Assembly (NCBI RefSeq): GCF_002812725.1
Contig: NZ_NMUN01000004.1
Span: forward strand, 558,001 to 622,000
Direction: 5' to 3'
Source of the DNA: Microbacterium sp. BR1
GTDB taxonomy: Bacteria > Actinomycetota > Actinomycetes > Actinomycetales > Microbacteriaceae
Length of the DNA stretch: 64,000 nt
Position 1 is the stretch's first letter. The number at the start of each line of letters is the position of its first letter. Of the stretch, positions 9,858 to 17,757 are shown piece by piece. Made by a program: the position numbers and the translations under genes. The notes beneath the pieces were generated by a model, which ran no database searches, was not told the DNA's origin, and was given only the letters and a program-made list of their open reading frames with translations.

Positions 9858-11529
9858 AACGGGTCAGGTGTGAACTTGCGACCAAGGGGCCACCCTTGGT
9901 CGCGGTTCGCGCCTGGCCCATTTTCTTCGCCTCGGCGGCCCAGCTCAGGGCGTCGGCGTGGAGGCCGGAGAGGCTCAGTCCGTCATACGGGTTCCGGTAG
10001 CCGACGCGCACGTCGTTGTCCTCGTCGATGTAGATCGCCCTGAACAGTGCTTGGTTGCACAGTCGGCGGTTCGCGTCGTCGGCGTGCTCGTAGAGGTCGG
10101 CTGCGTTGGACAGCAGTTTCAGCGAGTCGTCGAGGTTCGCCCGCGCGTCGGCATAGTGGCCGTGGTGAGCGGTGATCCGGTGCTCGATGGTCTCCAACGA
10201 CGCGGTGATCCGGTCCTGCTCCTTCTTGAGCAGGTCGAGCGGGATGGCTCCGGCGTAGTGGGCTTGCAGCAACTTCTGCTGCTCGCCTTCGAGTTGGGTT
10301 CTCCGGGACGCGAGGTCGGCAAGTTCGGCGGCTCCTTCGGCCATCATCTCGTCGAACCGGGCATGGATCATCGCCGAGACCGCCTGCGTCGTCTCGGGAT
10401 CGAGCTGCACCTTGGCATAGAAGCGCTCGATGAGCCGTTCGACCTGCTCGATGAGCATCGCCTGCCGGGTGCAGTCGCCTCTGCCACCATGCCTGCTCGC
10501 GCACACGAAGTACGGGTAGATCGTGCCCTGGCTGCTCTTGGCGTTGCACACCAGTAGCCGCGAGCCGCACTGGCCGCAGAACACCGTCCCCTTCAAGTAG
10601 TGCTCGTGGACTTGCGTTGCATCTGCTGCCGAGCGGTGCGTGCCGAGCACGGTCTGCACCTGGTCCCACACCTCGTTGGGGACGATGGCCTCGTGCGCTC
10701 CGGCATAGGTCACGCCCTGGTAGCGGACGCTGCCCTTGTAGTACGGGTTCGTCAGCATCCGATGCACCGACGACTTCCCGATGGGTCGGGACGGTCGCCG
10801 CGGCGACGCCGCTGTCGTGAGCCCGCGCGCTACGAGCTCCTGGTGAAGCTGGCTCGTCGTCCAGTCGCCGGATGCGAACACCTGGAACGCCCACCGCACC
10901 AACGGGGCTCGCTCCTCGTCGATCTCGACGGTGCGTACTTCCCGCCCGAACTCGTCGCGCACGCCGACGTTGCGGTAGCCGATGGGTGCCTTCGTCACGG
11001 TGCCGCCCTGCGCGGCCTTCTGCGACAGACCCTTGACGACCTCGGTGGCGAGGTTGCGGGAGTAGAACTCCGCGATCGAGGACATGATGCCGTGCAGCAG
11101 CATCCCGGACGGGGTCTCGTCGATGTTCTCCGTGGCCGACACCAGCGTGACGCCGGCGTCCTTGAGGGCGAGGTGGATGGTCACGTCGTCGGCTCGGTTG
11201 CGGGCGAGCCGGTCGACCTTGTGGACGATGCAGTAGTTCGTCTTGTGCTTCGCGACGTACTGGATCATCCGCATCAGTTCGGGCCGGTCGGCCTTGCGCG
11301 CGGACTCGCCCGCGTCGACGAACTCCTCGATGATCGTTGCTCCGAGCTGGTCGGCCTTGCGCTGGTTCGCCTCGCGCTGGGCCGGGATCGAGAAGCCCTC
11401 CGCCTGGCCGCCCTTCTCCGCCTGCTCCTTCGTGGAGACCCGTAGGTAGGAGACGGCGAATGATCCGGGGAACGGGGTGGGCGCTACGAGGCTGTCTATC
11501 GCGGTTCGGTCCGCGTCGATGATCGTCAT
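9850..11529 (-). CDS. large serine recombinase (integrase)
   Basis: The 559-residue protein has an N-terminal resolvase domain with catalytic serine 32 in YLRVSTKEQ and the arginine-bearing HKVDRLARNRADD segment. A recombinase domain follows at about 190-300 (KAPIGYR, MLTNPYYKG), then a zinc ribbon starting FCGQCGSRL and a long helical, coiled-coil-like region (about 400-500). It would integrate and excise the element by double-strand cleavage. The last codon and stop (TGA at 9850-9852) are contributed by the tRNA-His gene. In the excised circle the frame continues through the attachment core into the HTH frame near 58.5 kb, giving 711 residues. Confidence 0.92.
   Translation of the reverse strand: MTIIDADRTAIDSLVAPTPFPGSFAVSYLRVSTKEQAEKGGQAEGFSIPAQREANQRKADQLGATIIEEFVDAGESARKADRPELMRMIQYVAKHKTNYCIVHKVDRLARNRADDVTIHLALKDAGVTLVSATENIDETPSGMLLHGIMSSIAEFYSRNLATEVVKGLSQKAAQGGTVTKAPIGYRNVGVRDEFGREVRTVEIDEERAPLVRWAFQVFASGDWTTSQLHQELVARGLTTAASPRRPSRPIGKSSVHRMLTNPYYKGSVRYQGVTYAGAHEAIVPNEVWDQVQTVLGTHRSAADATQVHEHYLKGTVFCGQCGSRLLVCNAKSSQGTIYPYFVCASRHGGRGDCTRQAMLIEQVERLIERFYAKVQLDPETTQAVSAMIHARFDEMMAEGAAELADLASRRTQLEGEQQKLLQAHYAGAIPLDLLKKEQDRITASLETIEHRITAHHGHYADARANLDDSLKLLSNAADLYEHADDANRRLCNQALFRAIYIDEDNDVRVGYRNPYDGLSLSGLHADALSWAAEAKKMGQARTATKGGPLVASSHLTRLG
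9851..9858. repeat. attL core, 8-bp direct repeat CACCCCAA
   Basis: This copy covers the last acceptor-stem bases, the discriminator and the encoded CCA of tRNA-His plus one base. An identical copy at 58565-58572 ends on the first base of the metallopeptidase start codon. Everything between is element DNA by gene content. Eight bases is within the size expected for the overlap of a serine-integrase site, but so short a match needs an empty-site comparison to confirm it. Confidence 0.65.
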
Positions 11530-11600
11530 GGCTCTTCTCCACAGTCACTGGTCCTGCCGACGCGGACTTGTGAGAGCGGATGTTGATCGTGAGAAGAGCC
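11530..11600. promoter_or_regulatory. 10-bp inverted repeat upstream of the recombinase
   Basis: GGCTCTTCTC (11530-11539) and GAGAAGAGCC (11591-11600) are perfectly complementary and flank 51 bases. The first arm touches the recombinase start codon, so the structure either hides the translation start in the mRNA leader or binds a regulator. A second small hairpin (GCATCCGTCGCGGATGGC on the minus strand) lies near 11680. Confidence 0.5.
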
Positions 11601-11705
11601 CGAAGGCTGTAGGACTAGGCCGAGTCGGCCACGTTTACTTTGCCTCGCCGTGACGGCGAAGCGCTAGGACCACAACATCCGCCATCCGCGACGGATGCCT
11701 CCATT

Positions 11706-11912
11706 CTACGACGACGCGCTCGCGGAGGCACGAGGGCGCTTCGGTCGCGTCGATCCCTCCGAACGGCACGCTCCCGACTGTTGGAGCGCCAGGCGGATCA
11801 GCAGCTCGCAGAGCTTGTCCAGGTCGGGCGGCTCGTGGAACTCGGCGCGGATCGTCAGCTCGCGCTCGCTCTGTTGACGCTGCCCGGTCTTCCGTTCATA
11901 GCGGCGCGCCAC
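11706..11912 (-). CDS. small hypothetical protein, 68 aa
   Basis: The product starts MARRYERKTGQRQQSERE, is highly charged and contains a short helix (DLDKLCELLIRLALQQ) followed by a basic Ser/Ala tail. It lies 3 bp downstream of the DUF4913-like gene, so it is the last member of the SSB block. Small basic proteins of this kind often end such blocks in actinobacterial elements. Its function is unknown. Confidence 0.5.
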   Translation of the reverse strand: MARRYERKTGQRQQSERELTIRAEFHEPPDLDKLCELLIRLALQQSGACRSEGSTRPKRPRASASASS

Positions 11913-11915
11913 GAT

Positions 11916-12479
11916 TCACACCTCGCCCGTCTCCGGGTCGATGCCCGCGAAGAAGGCATCCTCTGCTTCCTGGCGCGCATCCACCATGTCGATCACGAAC
12001 CGAACGAAGTCTTCGTCGCGATCCGTGATCGGTGAGTCCTCGATGGGCTGAGTGGGGTCTTCACCGGGCCAGCTCGTCTGGCGAGTCGGGCGGTCTCGGT
12101 CGAGCCGCGTACCGCAGGCCGACACCCAATCACGAAGGCGGGCACGGGCATCGGCGAAGTCGCGGTGCCAGCCGAGCGGTGCCGACCCATTCTGCTCGGG
12201 GTCGTATGCGCACAGCCAGTGCAGGTGCAGCGCCGACAGTTCCCAGAGGAGCTCGGGGTGACGGTGCCAGTAGGGCGGAACGACGCTGGCCGGAAGTCCG
12301 TAGGTGTGGCGAAGCCAGTCCACCCAACGGTTCAGTTCGAGCAACTCGGCTTCGAGATCGTTGGCGGTCAGCAGATTCCAGTTGACCGGATGCGGCGGCT
12401 CGGGCACGTCGAAACGCGGGGACGCGAGACCTGCCTCGGGTGGCATGTCGTCGTGCTCAGGGTGGAACTGATCGCTCAT
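11916..12479 (-). CDS. DUF4913-like protein
   Basis: The start is the ATG at 12477-12479 (MSDQFHPEHDD), 11 bp after the stop of the SSB-like gene. The 187-residue protein has a core with WVDWLRHTYGLP, PPYWHRHPELLWELSALHLHW and GWHRDFADARARLRDW, cited in short pieces, rich in Trp and His. That pattern is what I associate with DUF4913, a family encoded on actinobacterial plasmids and conjugative elements with unknown role. Assignment is from memory of the pattern only. Confidence 0.6.
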   Translation of the reverse strand: MSDQFHPEHDDMPPEAGLASPRFDVPEPPHPVNWNLLTANDLEAELLELNRWVDWLRHTYGLPASVVPPYWHRHPELLWELSALHLHWLCAYDPEQNGSAPLGWHRDFADARARLRDWVSACGTRLDRDRPTRQTSWPGEDPTQPIEDSPITDRDEDFVRFVIDMVDARQEAEDAFFAGIDPETGEV

Positions 12480-12490
12480 GGCGGGATCGC

Positions 12491-12928
12491 TCACATTCCG
12501 ATGGCAGCCGCGGTGGACGGCGCGGCCTGCTGAGGTCCGGTGAACGCCGCGGCGTCTCGGCCGGAAGTGCGTTCGCTGCGGTCCACCTCGTAGCGGGTGC
12601 GGGCGAGGTCGTGTCCGATGCGCGTCGCGATGAACTCCTCGCCCTCGTACCGCTGGCCGTTGCGCTCGTAGGAGTAGTCGCGCACCCGTCCGTCGGCGAT
12701 GATGTTGTCGCCCTTGGCGAGCCGCTCGGCTCCCTGCTCGGCAGCACCGCGATACGCAATGAGGTCGTGGAACGTCGTCTCCAGTTGCGTGAAGGAGTTG
12801 TCGGGCTCCTTGCGGTAGTGCTCGATGCCGACCTTCATGTAGAGCCGTGCGTCGCCGCGGTCGGTGTAGCTGAGCTGCGGGTCCGAGGCGACAAAGCCGG
12901 AGATGGACTGGTGGGTACGAATGGCCAT
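12491..12928 (-). CDS. SSB-like single-stranded DNA-binding protein of the element
   Basis: The 145-residue protein begins MAIRTHQSISGFVASDP and follows the SSB OB-fold order: LYMKVGIEHYRKEP, ETTFHDLIAYRGAAEQGAERLAKGD and IIADGRVRDYSYERNG, cited as short pieces. The Ala-rich C-terminus lacks the acidic tip of chromosomal SSB. Its likely role is to coat transferred single strands during conjugation. AGGAGG lies seven bases before the ATG. It heads a block with the DUF4913-like and 68-residue genes. Confidence 0.85.
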   Translation of the reverse strand: MAIRTHQSISGFVASDPQLSYTDRGDARLYMKVGIEHYRKEPDNSFTQLETTFHDLIAYRGAAEQGAERLAKGDNIIADGRVRDYSYERNGQRYEGEEFIATRIGHDLARTRYEVDRSERTSGRDAAAFTGPQQAAPSTAAAIGM

Positions 12929-12980
12929 GATGGCGTCCTCCTGAACTCGAGCGACCAGCCGTGTGTGGCCGCTGTGTCAG

Positions 12981-12990
12981 GCAGGTGCGC
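12981..12990 (-). promoter_or_regulatory. GCGCACCTGC leader box before the SSB-like block
   Basis: On the minus strand this reads GCGCACCTGC, about 53 bases upstream of the SSB-like start. The same box precedes several other transfer-gene blocks (17671, 22087, 25671, 27615, 58063) and a variant precedes the relaxase (47116). Confidence 0.5.
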
Positions 12991-13010
12991 TTCGGCACCC
13001 AGACGCAGCG

Positions 13011-14789
13011 TCAGGTGACGGGGCGGTGGCGCAGCAGTGTTTCGAGTTCGTCGCGGTCGCTGCGGAGTTGCGCGGCATCGGGGCGAGTCGGCCAGGCGCG
13101 GAGGTCGGTGACGATGGGCGGCGCGGAGCGCAGCATCGCAATGCCGGTGCCGAATGGCAGGGTGCGGATGCGGTCTGGCGGCAGGATCGGGACGCGGCGG
13201 ATCGAGCGCTGGTTGGAGCGGGTGCCGTGGTCGCCGAGGGTCACGCTGTCGGTGTACTCGTCGCGCTCTCCGATGAGCGTGGAGAGGTCTTGGAGGTCGC
13301 GGCTGTTGGATGCGCCGCCGAGGATGATCTTGACGATGCTAGCGTCCCAGATCGCGCCGGCCTGGTGTTCACTCCACCTGTCGCGAGCCTGTGCGAGGGA
13401 CTGCAAGACCGGCATTGTCGTGATCCCGGTGCCACCGCCTTCGGCCATGAGCGTCGGAAGTGACGGCAGCGGGGCGAGATTCCCGATCTCGTCGAGCGCG
13501 AGCAGTAGCGGCGGGTCGAGCCGTGCTCCGGGCGAGCGGGCGGCAAGTCGGCGGGCGGTTTCGATGAGGTCTTCGACGAATGCCGCGACCAGCGATGCCG
13601 AGGCTCCTGCTCCTGCTCCGGTGGCGAGCAGGTACAGGGTGCCTTGTTCGGTGAGGAAGGTCTCGGGGTCGAAGTGCTCGTGCGGGCCTGGCGTGACGGC
13701 ATCGAGTACGCGCGGGTCTGCGAGGGCGGCGAGGGCGAGGGAGACGCCTTGCCAGATGCTGTCGCGGGTCTTGGGGTCGGCGTCGATCATCGCGGCCAGT
13801 GAGTCGTCCCAGCCCATCGCGGCGTTCGGGTGTGAGTTGAGGATGGCGACGGCTTCGGACGCGGCGCTGGGGTCGAGGGTCCATCTGAACAGCTCGGCTG
13901 GCTGGCGGCCGTCGAGCGCGGCGGCATGCAGCAGGCTTTGGAGTGCGGTGCGGGTTTTGCCTTCCCAGAACCCGCCGGACTCGACCCCTCCGGCGCTGAG
14001 TCCTGTGGCGGCTGCGAGGCCGTTAGCGCGGATCATCGCGGTCAGCGGATCGTCACAGCCGCGAATGGGCGACCAGCGCAGCCCAGCCGGGATGCCTGCG
14101 GCGAGGTGTTGAGGGTCGAACACCGCGACCGGGCCGCCTTTACGGCGTCGGGCGCGGAGGGTCGCGGTGAGGTTGTCGGGCCTCGTGCTGGTGGTCACGA
14201 CCGCGCCGGGTGCGTCGAGGATCGCGTTGATGACGACGTGCAGGCCCTTGCCTGAGCGGGGCGGGCCGATCAGCAGGATCGAGTCTTCGACCGATGCCCA
14301 GACCTTCGTGCCACGGCTGGCACCGAGGAGGTAGCCGACATCCTGCGGTGCGGGCGACTCCAAGGAGGGTCGCAGCGTGGCCGCGCGGTGCAGTAGCGCC
14401 TTGGCGGATGCTGCGGTCTTGACCTCGTGGCTGGTCGCGATCCCGGCCAGTCGGTGCGGGTCGGTCTCTGTCTTCCGCGTGTGTCGCCGTAGCACGATCC
14501 AGACCCAGACGATCCCGGCGGCGAGTCCGCCGAGCAGCGCCGTGCTGACGAGCCAGTAGACGACCGGGTTGAGCCCGTCGGCACCGAGCGCGGTCGCCGG
14601 GTCGGCGGGGTTGAACAGCACGGCAAGCCCCGCCGCTGCGCCGGCGTCGGGCTGCGGTGTGCCGGTGAGGAACGCGGTGACGCTGCCAGCGGCGCGGAGG
14701 ACGAGGGCGATCCCGAACATGCCCATCAGGCCGATGAGGGCGGCGTTGGTGAGTTCGTCGCCCATGCCCCCGGCCTGCCGCTGGTTCAT
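13011..14789 (-). CDS. VirD4/TraG-type conjugative coupling protein
   Basis: The 592-residue product starts MNQRQAGGMGDELTN (ATG 14787-14789). Two N-terminal membrane helices (about 10-35 and 65-90) precede a TraG/VirD4 ATPase domain with Walker A GPPRSGKGLH and Walker B LLLALDEIGNLAP. These hexameric ATPases link the relaxase-DNA complex to the type IV secretion channel. Its ATGA start overlaps the stop of the preceding gene by 4 bp, so it is coupled to the 182-residue protein and VirB4-type ATPase upstream. The frame extends beyond this start, but that part is antisense to the real neighbour. Confidence 0.9.
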   Translation of the reverse strand: MNQRQAGGMGDELTNAALIGLMGMFGIALVLRAAGSVTAFLTGTPQPDAGAAAGLAVLFNPADPATALGADGLNPVVYWLVSTALLGGLAAGIVWVWIVLRRHTRKTETDPHRLAGIATSHEVKTAASAKALLHRAATLRPSLESPAPQDVGYLLGASRGTKVWASVEDSILLIGPPRSGKGLHVVINAILDAPGAVVTTSTRPDNLTATLRARRRKGGPVAVFDPQHLAAGIPAGLRWSPIRGCDDPLTAMIRANGLAAATGLSAGGVESGGFWEGKTRTALQSLLHAAALDGRQPAELFRWTLDPSAASEAVAILNSHPNAAMGWDDSLAAMIDADPKTRDSIWQGVSLALAALADPRVLDAVTPGPHEHFDPETFLTEQGTLYLLATGAGAGASASLVAAFVEDLIETARRLAARSPGARLDPPLLLALDEIGNLAPLPSLPTLMAEGGGTGITTMPVLQSLAQARDRWSEHQAGAIWDASIVKIILGGASNSRDLQDLSTLIGERDEYTDSVTLGDHGTRSNQRSIRRVPILPPDRIRTLPFGTGIAMLRSAPPIVTDLRAWPTRPDAAQLRSDRDELETLLRHRPVT

Positions 14790-15334
14790 GTCAGCCGCCG
14801 CACCGCGAGCGTGCCCGAGATGCGCCCTAACAGGACCACCTCGTGTGTGCCGTCCGATAGCTCGTCGAGGTCGATGAGCGACCGCGCTTCGCCGGTCCCG
14901 GTGGCGTCGGTGTGTGCCACGATCGTCGCGACGGCGACATCCTCGCCGGGCACGAACCCATCGGCGGTGACTTCCGCCAGACGTGGCAGTCGTCGGGCGT
15001 GGCGACTCCGACGTGTCTCCGGCGCAGGGGTCTCGGACGGTGCGACTGCGCGTCGGGGTTTGCGGGTGCGGAGGATGTCGGTGAAGACGCTGCCGTCGTT
15101 CTCGCGCACCTCGACTCGGACTGCGATGGTGCGGTCGTTGGTGATGGCATCCATGAGCGGCCCGAACGTCGCGCGCGTCCAGTCGCCCGCGTCCGGCGAC
15201 GCGAACGGTGTTCCATCGACCGTGGCGGTGAGGGTGCCGTCTGCGGCGACGGTGACGAGGACGTGCGGCAGCTCGACGGGAGCCGCGGCATCGTCTTCGT
15301 TCGGGGTGGATCGGCGCGGGCCGGTGAGGTTCAT
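14786..15334 (-). CDS. hypothetical transfer-operon protein, 182 aa
   Basis: The protein (MNLTGPRRSTPNEDD...) has a beta-rich core with HVLVTVAADGTLTATVDG and FGPLMDAITNDRTIAVRVEV, cited as parts, then an Arg-rich linker and a second beta region ending RISGTLAVRRLT. It has no membrane helix or nucleotide site. It overlaps the VirB4-type gene upstream and the coupling-protein gene downstream by 4 bp each. Its place suggests an accessory role in the transfer channel or at the coupling protein, but no function is recognisable. Confidence 0.65.
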   Translation of the reverse strand: MNLTGPRRSTPNEDDAAAPVELPHVLVTVAADGTLTATVDGTPFASPDAGDWTRATFGPLMDAITNDRTIAVRVEVRENDGSVFTDILRTRKPRRAVAPSETPAPETRRSRHARRLPRLAEVTADGFVPGEDVAVATIVAHTDATGTGEARSLIDLDELSDGTHEVVLLGRISGTLAVRRLT

Positions 15335-16815
15335 CGGTGTCCTCCTGCGGCGCGGCTGCTGGTGTCGAACAGGGCGAGTTCGTCGGGGTGGAGTTGGTGC
15401 TGGCAGACGAAGCTCCTGGCCTTGATCCGCCACAGCCCTTGGCCGACGCCAAGGTTCGGCAAGAGCTGCTGCTCCGTGCCGGTCAGACCGAGGGCGGTCG
15501 CGGTCGGTCCGAGCTGGTCGGACTCCTGCCGGTACACGATCCGCGTTTCCGCGTTCGCGAGTAGTGAGTTCGCCAGGGAGCGCATGGCTGAGCCTTGGTC
15601 GCCCACGTTGTCGAGGTCGGTGAGCTTGTGGAAGATCAGCATGTTCGCGATCCCGTAGTGCCGCGCGAGTCGCCAGTGCGCATCCATCCGCCGCAGCAGC
15701 GCGGGATGGGACATGAGCCGCCAGGCCTCGTCGTAGATCACCCACCGCTGCCCTCCGTTCGGGTCGAGCAGCGCGGACTCCATCCACGCCGACGAGCACG
15801 TCATCAACACCGAAATGAGCGTCGAGTTCTCGGTGACGCGCGAGAGGTCGAGCGAGATCATCGGCAACGACGGATCGAACGCGACCGTCGAAGGGCCGTC
15901 GAACAGCCCGGCCAGGTCACCTGCCACCAGGCGACGCAGCGCGTGACCGACGAGCCGGCCGTCCTCGGCCAACCGGCCGTCGGCATCCGCGCTCGGGGCG
16001 AGGATGCGGTCAACGACCATCGGCAGGATCGGCACATCGTTCTCCCGCACCGTCTGGGTCAGGGCGATGTCGATCGCGGTGTGCTCCAACGGCGACAAAC
16101 CCCGCGCGAGCACGGTCTCCGCGAGTGCGCCGATCAGGTCACGCCGTCGGGCTGCGACAGTGGACGCCCATTGCTCATCCGAGAGACCGCTGGGCCGGTG
16201 GCCTTCATCGAGCGGATTCAGGCGAGTGTTGAGTCCGTGACCGAGGACGATGGCACGTCCGCCGACGGCGTTGGCGACGGCGGTGTGTTCGCCCTTCGGG
16301 TCGCCGGGCACGTACACGCGCCGCCCGAACGGCAACGACCGGGTGTAGAGCGACTTGGCCAGCGAGGACTTGCCGGAACCGACGATCCCGGCCAGCACCA
16401 CGTTGGGTGCGGTGATGATGCCGCGTGCGTAAAGCACCCACGGGTCGTAGACGAAACTCCCGCCCGAGTACAGGTCCTGACCGACGAACACGCCATCCGC
16501 GCCGAGACCGCCCTCAGCAACGAACGGATACGCACCCGCCAGCGTCGCCGACGTGTCCTGATGCCGCGTCAGATGGAACCGGCCCGGAGTGCGTAGTCGC
16601 GCAGCACCAGGCTCACCCGCCTTCGGCAAGTAGACCGTGGAGCGCCGCTCGGCACGCTCATCCTCGGCCTTCGCCTTCGCTGCGACGAGCGCGGTCTTTC
16701 GCTGCTCGGCGTGGAGCCTGGCCTCTGCCTTGCGGCGCTGCTTGCGGAGCTTCCGCCGCTCCTTCGACGGTGCCACCAGGACAGCGGTATGCAGCCGCGC
16801 GCGATCCTCGGTCAC
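15331..16815 (-). CDS. VirB4-type conjugation ATPase (C-terminal half)
   Basis: The 494-residue protein has the ATPase half of VirB4/TraC: Walker A VLAGIVGSGKSSLAKS, arginine-containing YVPGDPKGEH, and Walker B RWVIYDEAWRLMSHPA, cited by key residues GSGKSS and DEAW. VirB4 powers assembly of the transfer apparatus at the inner face of the membrane. The N-terminal half seems to be the separate SCO6880-type gene at 18835-20304, a split arrangement usual in actinobacterial elements. The GTG start at 16813-16815 overlaps the upstream stop (GTGA). Confidence 0.88.
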   Translation of the reverse strand: MTEDRARLHTAVLVAPSKERRKLRKQRRKAEARLHAEQRKTALVAAKAKAEDERAERRSTVYLPKAGEPGAARLRTPGRFHLTRHQDTSATLAGAYPFVAEGGLGADGVFVGQDLYSGGSFVYDPWVLYARGIITAPNVVLAGIVGSGKSSLAKSLYTRSLPFGRRVYVPGDPKGEHTAVANAVGGRAIVLGHGLNTRLNPLDEGHRPSGLSDEQWASTVAARRRDLIGALAETVLARGLSPLEHTAIDIALTQTVRENDVPILPMVVDRILAPSADADGRLAEDGRLVGHALRRLVAGDLAGLFDGPSTVAFDPSLPMISLDLSRVTENSTLISVLMTCSSAWMESALLDPNGGQRWVIYDEAWRLMSHPALLRRMDAHWRLARHYGIANMLIFHKLTDLDNVGDQGSAMRSLANSLLANAETRIVYRQESDQLGPTATALGLTGTEQQLLPNLGVGQGLWRIKARSFVCQHQLHPDELALFDTSSRAAGGHR

Positions 16816-17642
16816 CGCACCAGCCCCCGCGACTGCTTGACCGCCGTGATCTTGGCCGGCTCGAACCACGACCCATCCCGCTTCGGGGTCGGCGGGTCGG
16901 CTCGCTTCGGAGCGCCCGGCGACGAGTACGACACCAGAAGCTCCGGCCCCGGCTGCACCGGAGCCGGTTCGACCAGCTCGGCATCCTGGGGCTCGGCCTC
17001 TGGTTCGGTGTAGCGGCGCAGCAGCGAGACGTAGCCGATATGCGGGTTGACGACCAGCGCGTAGTCGCCCGAGAGCGCAACCCGATCGTTGGTGCCCTCG
17101 CCGGGCTTGTCGTAGACATACCCGTTCTCCAGCGCGGCCTGCGTGGTCTCGTCGCCGTAGTCCCACTGCGCGAGGAAGTCCACCGCATCCACGTGTCCCA
17201 GCTCGCCCAGGATGTGCAACGGCCGGTCGGCCTCCTCGCCCTGGAGGAACACCACGCTGACCCACCGCGACGGCATGACCTCCTCGACGGCGGGCTCGGG
17301 GTGCCAGGCGATCCGCCCCGCGGCGATGAAGCCTTCCGCGAGCCGGTCGTGGGCCCGGTCGACGAGGTTCGCGGCCTGACGCAACTCTTCCGCAGCAGCG
17401 AGCGCCTCCCGCACGCCTGCCTCGTGGCTTCCGGCGTCGTTGAACGCGTGCGCGGCCTTGCGCTCGTGAACATCGGCGATCTGGTCGAGCGCCTGCCGCA
17501 GCGAGCGCATGCCCGAGGACAGATCACCGATCACCCCGTACATCTCGGCGGGCTGATGGAAGCCCCGGCTCGCGTGCGCGAGGCCGCGCAAGGCTTCGGA
17601 CGCCTCGGCGGCGTCGGCAGTCGAATCGAAGAACGTAGGCAT
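16812..17642 (-). CDS. hypothetical transfer-operon protein, 276 aa
   Basis: The N-terminal 150 residues are helical and rich in Ala/Leu (MYGVIGDLSSGMRSLRQAL, cited in part), compatible with a coiled coil. A beta-rich domain follows with SRWVSVVFLQGEEADRPLH, and then a Pro-rich tail. It lies directly upstream of the VirB4-type gene with a 4-bp overlap and is the first gene of that block. The leader holds a GCGCACCTCC box whose ACCTCC could pair with the GGAGGT ribosome-binding site. Function unknown. Confidence 0.7.
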   Translation of the reverse strand: MPTFFDSTADAAEASEALRGLAHASRGFHQPAEMYGVIGDLSSGMRSLRQALDQIADVHERKAAHAFNDAGSHEAGVREALAAAEELRQAANLVDRAHDRLAEGFIAAGRIAWHPEPAVEEVMPSRWVSVVFLQGEEADRPLHILGELGHVDAVDFLAQWDYGDETTQAALENGYVYDKPGEGTNDRVALSGDYALVVNPHIGYVSLLRRYTEPEAEPQDAELVEPAPVQPGPELLVSYSSPGAPKRADPPTPKRDGSWFEPAKITAVKQSRGLVR

Positions 17643-17670
17643 GGTGACCTCCTGGTGCCGTATGACGGGG

Positions 17671-17680
17671 AGGTGCGCAC
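17671..17680 (-). promoter_or_regulatory. GTGCGCACCT leader box before the VirB4 block
   Basis: The minus strand reads GTGCGCACCTCC about 29 bases before the 276-residue protein start. Its ACCTCC is complementary to the GGAGGT ribosome-binding site next to the start codon, which suggests translational control by a hairpin. Confidence 0.5.
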
Positions 17681-17757
17681 CAGCGAACGGAAAATGTCGG
17701 TGGTGCGGCCTAGCGTTGTAGATGACACGAGGGCAAACGAGGCAGGAGCACGACAGA

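Noticed and set aside
13011-15452. An 813-codon version of the coupling protein
   Set aside because: The added N-terminal part is Arg-rich, antisense-like and overlaps two better supported genes in another frame; the ATG at 14789 fits the operon overlap.
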